Source: Anopheles merus
Lineage: Eukaryota; Arthropoda; Insecta; Diptera; Culicidae
DNA length: 64,000 nucleotides
Assembly: GCF_017562075.2 (NCBI RefSeq)
Contig: NC_054083.1
Coordinates: 41,461,255 to 41,525,254, forward strand
Reading direction: 5' to 3'
Shown here: positions 12,880-23,853 of the stretch, piece after piece
How positions within the stretch are numbered: position 1 is the first letter of the stretch
How the letters are laid out: each line of letters begins with the position of its first letter
The notes under the pieces: generated by a model
Told to the model about the DNA's origin: nothing
The model's input: only the letters and a program-made list of their open reading frames with translations
Database searches by the model: none
Made by a program: the position numbers and the translations under genes

Positions 12880-13674
12880 AGAGTTTTTAAAACAGTGAAT
12901 CACATTTGAATCTGCCCCCCATTGAAACCGTTCAATTTCAGATTAACCTCAGAACTGCTATACAGACAGCACCAAGACCCGACATTGGTATAGGATCAGT
13001 TCAAGGGCTGGTTGGGATCAGCCCAAATTTCTACGATCGGTATAGGTTCAAGATCAGTCCAAAGATCGGTTATAGGTGCGGTAATAAATCCTGGATTGAT
13101 ATTAGTGCGGGCTGAGTTCAATTACTGGATTATGCTCAGAATCTGGTCTAAATCTAGTATGAGAACGAAATTAGTTCTAAGAGCGGTACGAATTTGCGAT
13201 CAGCTGTTTTGAGCTAGTGAAGGGAAAGATTAAGTTATTTTTGGAATCGATTTCGGCTATCTTCAAAGTTTTCGTAAGGAGCGTAAAGAATCAATTGAAG
13301 ATAGTAAGTTCGGAATCAGTTTATGAAATAAATGCCTATTGTATTGCCTGTCGAAAAGAATCCAAACTTTACTTATAAACGATCCATTCTCATGGAGATT
13401 ATGGGACTGATTTAGCTTCTGAAACTTCTCATTTCAATTTCCGAACTGTATTGTATTCCGGAGGCCATTCCAATTCCGCAGTCAATTCTGCTTCCGATTC
13501 CGGAGCAAAATGCAATTCCCGGGTGTATTCCGGAATCGATTCCAGAACAGGATTCAGCTCCACAATTGGAATCAATTCCGGTACCAGGATCGCTTCCAGA
13601 ATCCAAATCATCTCCGAAATTGATTCCAAACACAGAATCGGAAGCGGGTAGGTCAGATTCCGAGCTCCCACCAC
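12880..13674. repeat. Degenerate tandem region, possible old MITE
   Basis: From about 13436 to 13660 the sequence is a run of diverged ATTCCGGA-like words in one orientation. From about 12960 to 13110 it is rich in GATCAGT/GATCGGT-like words in another. The right end reads CCACCACTA (13666-13674), the same terminal word as the right end of the decamer element at 22310-23132. The left end could not be fixed. The relationship is inference from shared architecture and the shared terminal word. Confidence 0.35.
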
Positions 13675-16074
13675 TATAGGACGTCCTCCTCAGAGTTCAG
13701 AAGAAATTTTGAAATTGATGTTCAATCAAATTAACCTACTTGTTTAGTAAAATTGAGAAATTCATTGGCAGCAATAATAATTTCCACTGAATTTTAGTTT
13801 GCTGTATTTGAGGAAAACATATAATTGATCTCTGATTGCTAAAATCCCTCGAATATGTCGGTAATTTCTTTCTTCTCATTAATGTACAGCACATGATTGC
13901 TTTTCATTTTTAAAACTGCTCCTCAGTCACTGCTTAAACCCAGTTCACACATTTCGAATGCAACTCATAGTAATTATAGCACGAATAATTACGTCCCTCA
14001 ATCAGAGCCGATCAATTCGGTGTCTCGTATGACATATGCACCACTTTTTGCACTCATCAATCACAACTTTCCCAATAAAAAATGCGCTGCATTACGAATT
14101 CTCGTTGGCCAACTACAAAGAACTATCGGTGCACTATTTTCTACCGAAAAGCTGGGTATTTGATAACCTCATTGCGTTGGTATAATTGCATGTACGTGCG
14201 CATACAGTTCCGCATGACTTCGCAAAACGCTCGCGGAATATCGCAAAACGCATTAATTAGAGCGGAGCTACACAGTCACCCATCAATTCGAAGAATTGGT
14301 TGTTGCTACAATAATCAATGTATCCAGCAAAAGTTATAGTATTACGTTGCCCTTTTTTGTTACAATTAATTCATAAACATTGTTTCTTTTATTTATTGTA
14401 AAATTCCTTTTTTAAAACGTTTAATTCCCTGGAAAAATGCAACATAATAATCTGCATCAATAAATGCGCAATTATAAACAGTTTAAAGAGCAATTTTCAT
14501 CCTTTTCTTCGCCGTTTAAATCAATATCGTTCAAAGTGTAGCCTCATACATCTCACCTTGCACGCTGCTTCCAATACAATTTCAATTGATTTTGTAACAC
14601 CTTTTTACAACCCCCTTTCTGTGTTGCGCACCTTTGAGCGCAAAACGTTGCAACGCCGGATGCATATGGTGATAAAAATAGCATAAAATAGCAAGCTCAC
14701 CAAGTGGCTCTGAGCAGTCAAAAGGGATTCGCTCTAGTTCTCAGTGTACGTTTATACATACACACTCCCTCGAACCCTGTTTTTTCCACCCCATGTTTAA
14801 ATTCATGAGCTAAAGTTGCATTTTAAGTTTTGCAAAGCTGTAGCTCAAAGAAAAGCTGCACAGCAACATAAAAAAACGCCGGGTAAGAGAGGCACCGACC
14901 CAGTGGAATCTCAGAAAGAAACGTTTATACGAACGGTACAAACGGTGAGCAAGTCGGGTGCATAATAACGAACCAAAATCATGGCCCATGAAAATGTCCT
15001 ACTACCATCACCATGAGCTGGTGCAGTACTGGTGATACAAAAAGGCAGGGGAGGAAAAAAAGAGTCACAGTTTATTCAAATACAATCCGATCCAAAAAGT
15101 TTGGTGGTGATTTTTTGTGCATAAATTTCAGTTGCAGTTTTCGTGCTCTCGTTTGCTCTTTTTCGCTTGCACTAACCGTGATTTGCTTCATGCTTTGCTT
15201 CGCTCGTAAAATTGGGCACGACATTTATCGTCTGAAGCGGTTTAATTCTTTTTCGCAATGTTCTTTTCATAATAATGTACACGTGCATCGTCACTTCTTG
15301 TACGGTTGAGTGAGGTGAGCAGCGTGTAGCAAGATTTGTGCTGAGTTTTGTCAGTCTGAGACTGTAAGTGAAACTGACTGGCAGAACAGGTTGTGGTGCC
15401 ATAATTTAAAAAATCAACTTGCCAGAAAACCACCTTCCAAGGCGCCTCCAATGAAGCGAAGTGAATCAAAATTGAATCAAATTTTGACCTCTTTCGCTCC
15501 CGACCCCTGAGCAGAGACACGAGTTTTCCACCACACCTGTCCTTTTTCTTTTTCCCTTCCCAAAACCGTCCCCTTTAGATGGAGCGTGAAAAAGCTCTTA
15601 GTTCTGCTAATAAATTTTATGAATTTATCCTCCCATTTCTCGCTGTGGAAATTGCTGTAACAACGTCCCCGTGTTGCTCTCTACGCTGCGCTGTGGGGAT
15701 GCTTTCTTTTCTCCACCGAGACTCCACTCGTACTGCCCGCGAGGCCAACGAGGTAACGAGACAACGGTACGCTCCCTGCTGAGCCCATAACTCAATGTAC
15801 ATTTTGGCTGGTACGCAAGTTTGTACACGTGTGGTACAAGATGATGAAAATGCGCCACATTCTTGACGCCTCTAGGACACGTTACGCCTCTTCCTGCGGT
15901 GGTAAGAACCGAGACAAAAAAAAGGAAGAAAAAGATATACTTTGCTGTCCATAAAAATGGCTGAAGCAGACCGGCTTGACTCGCGAGCAAAAACGTGCCA
16001 TACTGATACCCCTGTGCAGCTTGTGCAGTCTGTTACGAAATGAGAAAAGCGGGGATTGCGAGTGATGTCAAACG

Positions 16075-16090
16075 ACGCCATATAAGGCGT
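16075..16090. promoter_or_regulatory. Palindromic CArG box
   Basis: The site matches the SRF/MADS consensus CC(A/T)6GG exactly at 16078-16087 and sits inside a larger palindrome with ACGCC/GGCGT arms. Such sites bind serum response factor in animals. No gene start is identified nearby, so the role is unknown and a chance match is possible. Confidence 0.3.
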
Positions 16091-16229
16091 AAATGGGTGC
16101 CATAAGTTGCTCGTGTGATTGAGTTGGGCAGCATGAAACTCACTCGCTTTACTCACTTATGTTGACGGTTATTTTACGCTCCGAGCGTAACCAACCGTGC
16201 TTTAGATTTTGCACTGGAAAAAGTCAAGG

Positions 16230-16557
16230 TTGTTCTTGTTCTTGTTCTTGTTCTTGTTCTTGTTCTTGTTCTTGTTCTTGTTCTTGTTCTTGTTCTTGTT
16301 CTTGTTCTTGTTCTTGTTCTTGTTCTTGTTCTTGTTCTTGTTCTTGTTCTTGTTCTTGTTCTTGTTCTTGTTCTTGTTCTTGTTCTTGTTCTTGTTCTTG
16401 TTCTTGTTCTTGTTCTTGTTCTTGTTCTTGTTCTTGTTCTTGTTCTTGTTCTTGTTCTTGTTCTTGTTCTTGTTCTTGTTCTTGTTCTTGTTCTTGTTCT
16501 TGTTCTTGTTCTTGTTCTTGTTCTTGTTCTTGTTCTTGTTCTTGTTCTTGTTCTTGT
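16230..16557. repeat. Perfect hexanucleotide tract (TTGTTC)n, about 54 copies
   Basis: An uninterrupted 6-bp repeat of 328 bp with no substitution that I could see. Six is a multiple of three and no unit contains a stop codon, so all six frames are open and give artefact proteins such as Cys-Ser, Phe-Leu or Gln-Glu repeats. The perfection over about 54 copies suggests recent expansion or ongoing slippage. No promoter, splice site or flanking coding exon supports translation. Confidence 0.95.
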
Positions 16558-19500
16558 TTCAATATGTTCCTTGTTATGTTTTTTTTTAAATTCTTGCGCT
16601 CTCCTTCATTATAAGGGACCAGGGAAGTCCTTTACGAACAATATCGATTCGAGCTTTTCAATGTTATATTACTGATTTAAAAAACTTCTACAATGTTCCT
16701 GGAATCAAGTACATTGATCTTTCGCTCTCGCAAACAAACCAATTCGTTGCCCCTTCATAACTTTGCAAAAGTTCGGTACCGCTTAACCCGCTACCATACC
16801 ACATCAATCAGCAAAGTCCATAAAAGCCTTTGCTCTGCTTATCGGTAATTACCCAGGCGGCTTACCCTACCGGCGAAAGGCATAAATTTCCCCCGCCGGG
16901 TTTCTGTTCACTCGGAGGAACGGGTCAACGATTACGACTACTACTGCTGCCAGTGGACCTGCTGCTACTGGTGGTTGTGTTGCCGGCACATGGGGAGGCA
17001 ATCAAAATCGAAAACGGATTTACGCTAGCGACGATTCGATTGACTAATAAATCATCACCCAAACCAGTTTCGTTCGCCGTATGATTTCTGTATGAAGGGG
17101 AATAATTCACAAAACAGCATTCAAACAACTTTCCTTTCATATATTTCGTTTGCAATCAGGTTCGGGACGTAGTGAGTTAAGTTTTTCGACAAGATTTCGA
17201 CTCGCCGAAAACTCCATAACCATAGAAGACCGAACAAACGAAGCGGGTATAAAGTTTCCACTGTTCCGTCGATAGCTTTCGATGGTCGACGGATGTAGTT
17301 AAAGTTTGCTGTTGCAGGAGGAAATTTATCATCATTATACGCTGGATATATGAACGCGAGAAGTTTAGACAATTTTAAGTCTTTTTACTCTGAAATCGGT
17401 TTAATTCTGCTCAAGATAGAAGCTTGAAAGACGCATGATAAAATCATTTCTTAGTCTCTCGGGGTTTTCCAAAATTGTTGGCTAAGAAGAGCTACAAAAA
17501 CATGCACACAGCTTCGTGCTCAAAGTGCTTGCTGTCGCATTTCAAATTCATCATGGTTCTATATTGTTTTCTTTTGCCTGTGTGTGTGAGACTGATGTGA
17601 GCCATGATCCTTTGGGTGTCATAATACGCTCAAAGCTATCAGACTACGCTGGTTTCGTCTGTGTTGACCTTCCCGCTGTCAGCTTTTAGCAGCAATTTAG
17701 ATTCCATTTCTTTGTGCTGTAGCTCCTGCGTTGAAAAGTTCATCTCAGACGTTCCCTTCCATTTACGCTGGAGTAAGCAAAATTGGAGTTTTATGTGCGT
17801 CAAAGATCATTTAAGATAAAATTGTGTCTTTTTTGTCTAATTTTCTTCTCCAAGTAAAACACCCAAACCGGTACAAGTTGTCCACGTTTATTATCTCTTT
17901 ACATCGCAAGTATGAAACGAATTTCAGCCAAATTCCTTCCAGCCTTACCATGCAGGATAATATTGCATTAAAATACGAAACATCGCCTTTGTCAACACGC
18001 TCCAGCCCGTGCCGGTTTTACCATGACAAAGCTTATACATTTTTGATACGAAAGCCTTGTTCGAACCTTCCGCCGGCGGAAGATGAAACGAAATTCAATT
18101 CTGTCGCTGCCACCAAACAGACAGCAGCGTCAACGAGAACGACGACGAGTGGCGATGGGAACAGAAGCAAACAACAACAACAGCAGCAAAAAGACGAATG
18201 AAAATTCGAACCATCACGTTGATGCTGCCGGCAATGCCGGTTGATGCTACCACACCCAACGCAAACGCCGCCGCTGGTACGAGCGACCCCGGCACGGCAC
18301 GGCAACAATAAATTGCTTCGTTTGAACTGAAATCGTAATGAAAACGTAATAAAATATGTAAACCTCCACATTCGGTTGAAACGGGAGGTCACCACCGGTT
18401 CTCCCGCCCGGACTATCAATGATAAATGGCATCTCGTGTGCTGGGTCGGTTTGGGGTTGGCGGCCCGAGCTGAAGGACACTGGCGTCAGCTGATTCGAAC
18501 CGAAAGGGGAGATGGGGGGGGGGCTTACGTATTGGAGCAATGAATTTTCGATGCGACAGTGATTCGTGCCAAGGTGTAGGGTGTAGTAAGCGTCTCGTGA
18601 TAGAGCGTCGAATAGAAAATACATTTTTAATCGAGTATAAATCAAGCAGCGATGGATATTGATATTTTTTGGACGAGCTGATTAAATGTGTGAAGCGTTC
18701 AAAATGCTCCATCAATACTAAAGGGAATGGTTGTAGCGGGTGCAGGTGCTGAGGAAAGGATTGTTATTCTATTACGCACACTTATTCCAAAGTTTTAGCA
18801 AGTTTATCGTGTTTTCTTTAACAAACATTTTTCGTCTTTTTTTCACATTTTGAGAGGAATCTCCTATAAATTAGCCAAATGCTTCTAAATACGCCATCCA
18901 CCTACCACAGCTGCTGGAGCTTAAAGAGCGCTACCAGAGCACAAAATCTCTCAGCCAGTATGAAAAAAAACAGAAAAAAGAAGATAGGCACCAGAGAAAA
19001 CAACACCACTCACAGACAAAAATAGCACACCCATCGGTGAAATGCACGACGCTACATATTTCATGTGAGTTTTCATTTGAATGGGAATGCAATAAATATT
19101 AGCTGGAGGGAGGGGAGGGGGGGTGGAGTTTGGGATGAATGTGGTCCACCGTTATCCACTGCCAATTCGCACCCCTAAAACGAACGAGCGAATCCCGTTT
19201 CCGTGTGTGAGTGGAATGCCGGTGAAAATTCTAACCCGAAAACATGGTCCAGTTTCAGTAGCTCCGGACACACCGTTGTCGTTACCTTTCTTTTCCTTTC
19301 CCTTTCCGTGTGCATGTGCAGTGAAAAATGTAGCGCAGTAGCGCTTTGGTAGGCGATTGTTTCCACCGACGGTTTGAATCGGACCGAAATCGACGAGCGT
19401 GAAAATGAGAAAAATCTGCCACCCGTGGACACAGACACACACATACACGGACAAATTAAACGAGCCGTACCAATTTAGTCTTTTGCTGTTTTGAAGTTTT

Positions 19501-19947
19501 TATTTTTTTGTTATTGCTGCCGGTGAGTTCCTTTTTGTTGATGTTGTCGTTGCGAAACAGCGTGTTCGAATATTGGCGAACCGCTTTATTCAAATTGTTG
19601 CACCCCATTTTGGTGTTTTTATTAGTTTTATTGGAAAAAGAGAGAAAAAGAGCGAGAGAAAACAGTCGCGAAATAACAATTGATAACCAATCGATTGGCG
19701 TGCTATCGTACAGTGCCATTTAAAGACAGGGTGACACAGCTGACTGGTGACAGTTGTTGGGCAGGGAGTGAATGCAATTTAGAGGCCTGTGAGCCTTAGT
19801 AGGCTTAGACGAGCGTAGGCCTCGCAAGCTTGCCTTTGGATTGTTTATTTATAGTGGAAGAAAAACACAATTTTTCTAAATTGATTTGAAAACGCCCAAA
19901 AAGTTCGTCGCTTAGTGTATTATGGAAACAATTTCTACATTACTGAA
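16558..19947. other. Spacer upstream of the serine protease
   Basis: No supported gene. Overlapping ORFs near 18033-18645 on both strands include repeat-encoded poly-Gln/poly-Val stretches and lack coding bias. An AT-rich TATA-like stretch near 19844-19855 lies about 100 bp upstream of the protease ATG, but its fit to a core promoter is weak. Confidence 0.5.
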
Positions 19948-22062
19948 ATGTCCACTTTCAAGACAAGATTCAAAATGGCGACTATTCTTGAAGTAACAAC
20001 GTATCTCAGCTGGGTTCTGTTATTGGTTGCACCGTCCCAAGAAACCGTTCTCCCTCTCCATACCACAATCAATAGAGCTTTAACTCGAACATATTGCGCA
20101 CGAAACAAAGAGATCACTCCCTACCGTATATCGTCAGACCCAGCCCAATGGAGTGTAAAGCCCGAAGAAAGCGTCTCCAGCAAACGGACCCAATTACCGG
20201 CAAACGAACAGCGAACCGGCAGCAAATTGATAGAGTGCTACTTTGAAGGCTCTTCGGTGCAATCATTTAACCGCAAACAGGTCGACATGCAATCTGCCGA
20301 AGGCAGCTCACCACTTCAGCAAGGTGCCGCCACCGTGGTACCAAACAACGCGGAACAAGGAGGCAGCAGTACGGTAGGAAGCGGTTGGCATGACGATGAT
20401 GGTGGTGGTGGTGGAAGAAAGTTTCCTGGAATTAATGGTGAGTACATTTTGGTACGAGCGGCAAGCAAGCAATAAGGAGTGCAGCATAAGAAGGAGTTTC
20501 AAATTGGCCTCTCGTAGCAGTGACCCGACTGTGCCCCTCCGGTTGGATGAATTGTAGTGGTCGAGCAGTGTTCGAGTCGATTTGTGGCCAGGCTGAACGA
20601 CGAACTGAGCAGCCGGTAAACGATGCACAAGGACACGGTGCTAAAGGGCTTTGCCAAAGTGCATTCGGCTGGATTGGTGGTGATTTCACAGATGGAGAAA
20701 ACCTTGCCGCACCTGGGGGGTACGCTGGTTTGAAAAGGCTTCAGCATCACTTCACCACTGAGAAGAGAACACTCACCCAGTGCGCCCCATTCCGTCGCCA
20801 AGCAACAGATGGCCGGCGGAACGGCTCCCGAGTGTCCCTACGGGAAGCACCCACAGGGAAGCACTGGATTCGGCACGAAAGAATTGATAAACGGAAACAA
20901 TCTCGAGAGCTGTCCGGCGGGAAGTTTTTGGACAAGTTTGAAGCAGTTGCTAGCCGGGACATGTGCCCGGTCGTCCCCAGGATAGTGCTCTGCACGGTAA
21001 ATATCCTCGAGAATCGTTCGGAACTCATCGTAAACGTGCTGCCGAGAGGAAATGATAGCTCTTCAACGAACGAAACTGACCGCTCGGTGAAACAAGGTTA
21101 GTTTTCCCCCCAAAAAAAGTGAAAAAAAAACTCCATTTAAATTATGACTCACCGCTGCTCTTCCAGCGTACAGAAGCGTCGAATGCGATGTGGACCCTTC
21201 CGATCTGGGCGGACGCATCGTCGGCGGGCGGAATGCACTGTACGGCGATGCGCCGTTTCACGTGTCGTTGAGAAGCCTTTACCACGAGCGGCGGCACGGC
21301 TTCGGCAGTGGGTTGTTCTGTGGCGGGTCGCTGATTACTGCCAGTCGCGTCTTGACCGCTTCCCACTGCTTCACCACAAAACCCTCCAACATGGTGGTGG
21401 TGGCTGGCGTACTGAATCGGTTCGATCGATCGGAGCGTATGCAGCAGCGCCGTGTCTTGCGCTACCTGGCCCATCCGGGCTGGCACGCAAGGACACTGGC
21501 CGCGGACATTGGGCTCGTGGCGCTGGTGAGTCCTTTTCAGTGGGATGGCGGTGTACAGCCGATCGCACTGCCAAACCGTCCGCCGGTGGATGGAGAGCCC
21601 TGTACCATATACGGTTGGGGTCAAACGGCGGAAGGTCGTAAGCAGCGCTTCCAGCCCGTCTGTCTGCAGAAGGCCAGCGTGAGCGTGCTGGGGTTGGAGC
21701 GGTGCAATCGTTCGCTTCACACGGTCGTTACCGTGCCGGACGGTACGCTCTGTGCCGGGAGCTTCGACGGAGGGGTTGACTCCTGCCAGGGCGATTCGGG
21801 CGGTCCGCTGGTTTGTGGTGGAGGCGGTGCACTTTATGGCATCGTTAGTTTCGGTTGGGGCTGCGGGAGGGCCAACTTCCCCGGTGTGTACACCGATGTG
21901 TTCCAGTATCGGGGCTGGATTGTGGAGGCGCTGGACAGTGATCCAAGGACGTGGAGTGGTACCGGTGGAACCGGTGTTTTCTTTGCCCCAGTGCGCTGGA
22001 GCACTGCTGTGGGTGTAATAATAATGTTTAGCACCGAGCTGCTGGTGCTACTGCCGTCGTAA
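19948..22062 (+). CDS. Trypsin-like S1 serine protease, three exons
   Basis: Exons are 19948-20437, 20518-21096 and 21167-22062, with introns of 80 and 70 nt. Both junctions are phase 1 with GT/AG ends and keep one frame, giving about 654 residues. The start gives a signal peptide with hydrophobic core TYLSWVLLLVA; a second ATG at 19975 also precedes this core. Residues about 30-160 are low-complexity and Gly/Ser-rich at the end. Exon 2 adds about 190 residues with seven cysteines that match no domain I recognise. The catalytic domain begins after the activation site R373-IVGG. The triad is His423 (ASHC, codon at 21364), Asp470 (ADIGL, 21505) and Ser567 (GDSGGP, 21796). Asp six residues before the serine (21778) predicts trypsin-like cleavage after Arg or Lys. 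A hydrophobic C-terminus (AVGVIIMFSTELLVLLPS) with no charged tail suggests a GPI signal or membrane tether. The precise subfamily is unknown; a CLIP domain is not evident. Confidence is high for the protease domain, lower for exons 1 and 2. Confidence 0.85.
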
Positions 22063-22410
22063 ACCGTCTAAACTGAGTGCCGTCGAGTCCATTTTCTTCG
22101 AGTTTGGTGTTTGGTGGGCAGCAAAATAAGGAACTGTCAATTATTCCACGGAGAGTTTAGAATCTAAAGGAGCTGTGGCACTAGAACGTGCGAGCAAAGT
22201 GTCAGACACGGGGGGGGGGGGGAATTATTTGAAGACCTAGAGGAACACAAACATCACAAAAATGGAGAACTGTGGAGAAGCTGTTTTGAGCCAAAGTGAG
22301 AGTCTGGAATAGTGATGGGTAATGGTGGCAAAAATCCGGAGTAGACTCCGATCCGTATCCGAAAATTTCGGAACCGACTTTGGAAGGTAGGTCCGACCAG
22401 CGTTAACCTG

Positions 22411-22620
22411 AGCCGTTTGGAATCGTCTGGAGTCGTCTGGAGTTATTCGGAGTTGTTCGAAGTCTTCCGGAGACATTCAGAGTTGGCCGGAGTTGTCTGG
22501 ATTCGTCCGGGGTCGTCTGGAGTTGGCTAAAGTTGACCGGAGCTGGCCGGAGTCGTCCGAAGTCGTTCGGAGTTAGCCAGAGTCATCCGGAGTCGTCTAA
22601 AGTTGGTCGGAGTTGGGTTG
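22411..22620. repeat. Left decamer array, 21 units of AGTCGTCTGG type
   Basis: Twenty-one consecutive 10-bp units without register shift, each ending in GG-like dinucleotides, moderately diverged from one another. The consensus is the reverse complement of the right array unit. Confidence 0.85.
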
Positions 22621-22810
22621 AGACGGCCGTTGCGATGTGTTTGTCAGGCATTTGATCTTCCACCGACTCCAACTATTGCTGACTTCAGTCCAACTGCTAT
22701 TCTTAGAAAGAAAGGCCTGTTTAATAAGTGCACCGGCAAAGCGAATCACGAAATTAAATGGCTGATTAAATGCACCAGCATGTCTTCGTCTAACGCCGAC
22801 TTGGGCCAAC

Positions 22811-23020
22811 TCCAGACGACTCCAGACGACTCCAGACGACTCCAGACGACTCCAGACGACTCCAGACGACTCCAGACGACTCCAGACGACTTCAGACGAC
22901 TTCAGACGACTTCGGTCGACTCTGGATGACTCCGGACGACTCCGGACGACACCGGACGACTCCGGACGACTCCGGACGATTCTGTACGGCTCCAGACGAC
23001 TCCAGACAACTCAGGACTAC
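22811..23020. repeat. Right decamer array, 21 units of TCCAGACGAC
   Basis: Twenty-one 10-bp units in strict register. The first eight are identical and the later ones diverge progressively, for example to TCCGGACGAC. The array is inverted relative to 22411-22620. Confidence 0.9.
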
Positions 23021-23769
23021 TCCATCTCCTGGCGGAACTTGAGAATCCGATTTCTCCAGAATCGTAATCAGACTTACAATAGCCGGAATCTGATTGGAAT
23101 CTTGAGTGCACACCATAAAAAGCACACCACTAGTCTGAAGACACCATTGGCTCGTCTTCTCGTGCCAGCTCCGGTGTTAGCATGAGAGTGTTAGAGCACT
23201 GCCACGGGCCCGTATACCGAACCGGTTAATGATATTTACCGTCCAATTCCGTACCCGTATGCTGCGCTGCTGCGGGGCAAACTCACCGACCATCGCTCCA
23301 ACTTTAACTATTCCACTTAATTAGTTTTAGTTTTACGAGCCCAAAACCAGCCGTAACGAGTACGGGCACTTGCGAAACCCAACGCGTACACAATATGTAC
23401 ATTGTCACTGGTAGTTAGGTTGCAGTAGTTTGCATCGTTCGGTTAGTTTAGCCCTCTGGTGCTGTCCTGGTACTGGCTACTGCTGCTGCATGCAGTATGC
23501 AATGTACTCTGATACTGGTGTTTCGGTGGTTTAGCGCCTTCAAACAATGGTGCGGACGTGGAGGCCCCGGAGGGCAAGAGCCGGTCCGTATGCACCAGTG
23601 TGCAATGGCTAGCTTGTGTCGTAACCAGCCGTGGGCCTGGACCGTCGTCCAAATCAAACCCGAAGCGAGCCAACATGACAACGGCATGAATCCTGCTGGC
23701 TGGCTAAACTTAGCCGGCAGGGCTAACCGCACTCAAACATACATAGTGCCTTTCTCCCTTTCTCATACG

Positions 23770-23790
23770 CTCTCTCTCTCTCTTTCTCTC

Positions 23791-23851
<61 letters not shown>
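23770..23851. repeat. (CT)n microsatellite
   Basis: About 82 bp of CT dinucleotides with two interruptions, near 23783 and 23798. Confidence 0.95.

Positions 23852-23853
<2 letters not shown>

Larger units (their letters stand above)
10723..16229. other. Spacer with degenerate repeats
   Basis: No supported gene. Contents noted are the degenerate tandem region at about 12880-13674 and a CArG-type palindrome at 16075-16090. ORFs around 12064-12502 and 15625-16156 occur on both strands over the same bases and lack coding bias, so they look like chance frames. Confidence 0.55.
22310..23132. mobile_element. Candidate hAT-like MITE carrying inverted decamer arrays
   Basis: The left end TAGTGATGGGT and the right end (reverse complement TAGTGGTGTGC) form short imperfect inverted repeats resembling hAT termini. 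The flanks GTCTGGAA (22302-22309) and GTCTGAAG (23133-23140) match at 6 of 8 positions, as expected for a decayed 8-bp target duplication. Inside, two arrays of a 10-bp unit lie in opposite orientation, about 100 bp from each end, around a 190-bp centre. There is no transposase ORF, so it would be non-autonomous. The symmetry is directly visible; the hAT assignment is inference. Confidence 0.5.

Noticed and set aside
16159..16614. ORFs encoding long Cys-Ser, Phe-Leu and Gln-Glu repeats
   Set aside because: They are the six-frame reading of a perfect hexanucleotide repeat; there is no promoter, domain or coding flank.
21142..21720. ORFs antisense and out of frame over the protease domain
   Set aside because: Shadows of the S1 protease frame, which has the full catalytic triad.
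22811..23020. Possible CRISPR-like array
   Set aside because: Units are contiguous 10-mers without spacers, in an animal genome; this is a tandem repeat.
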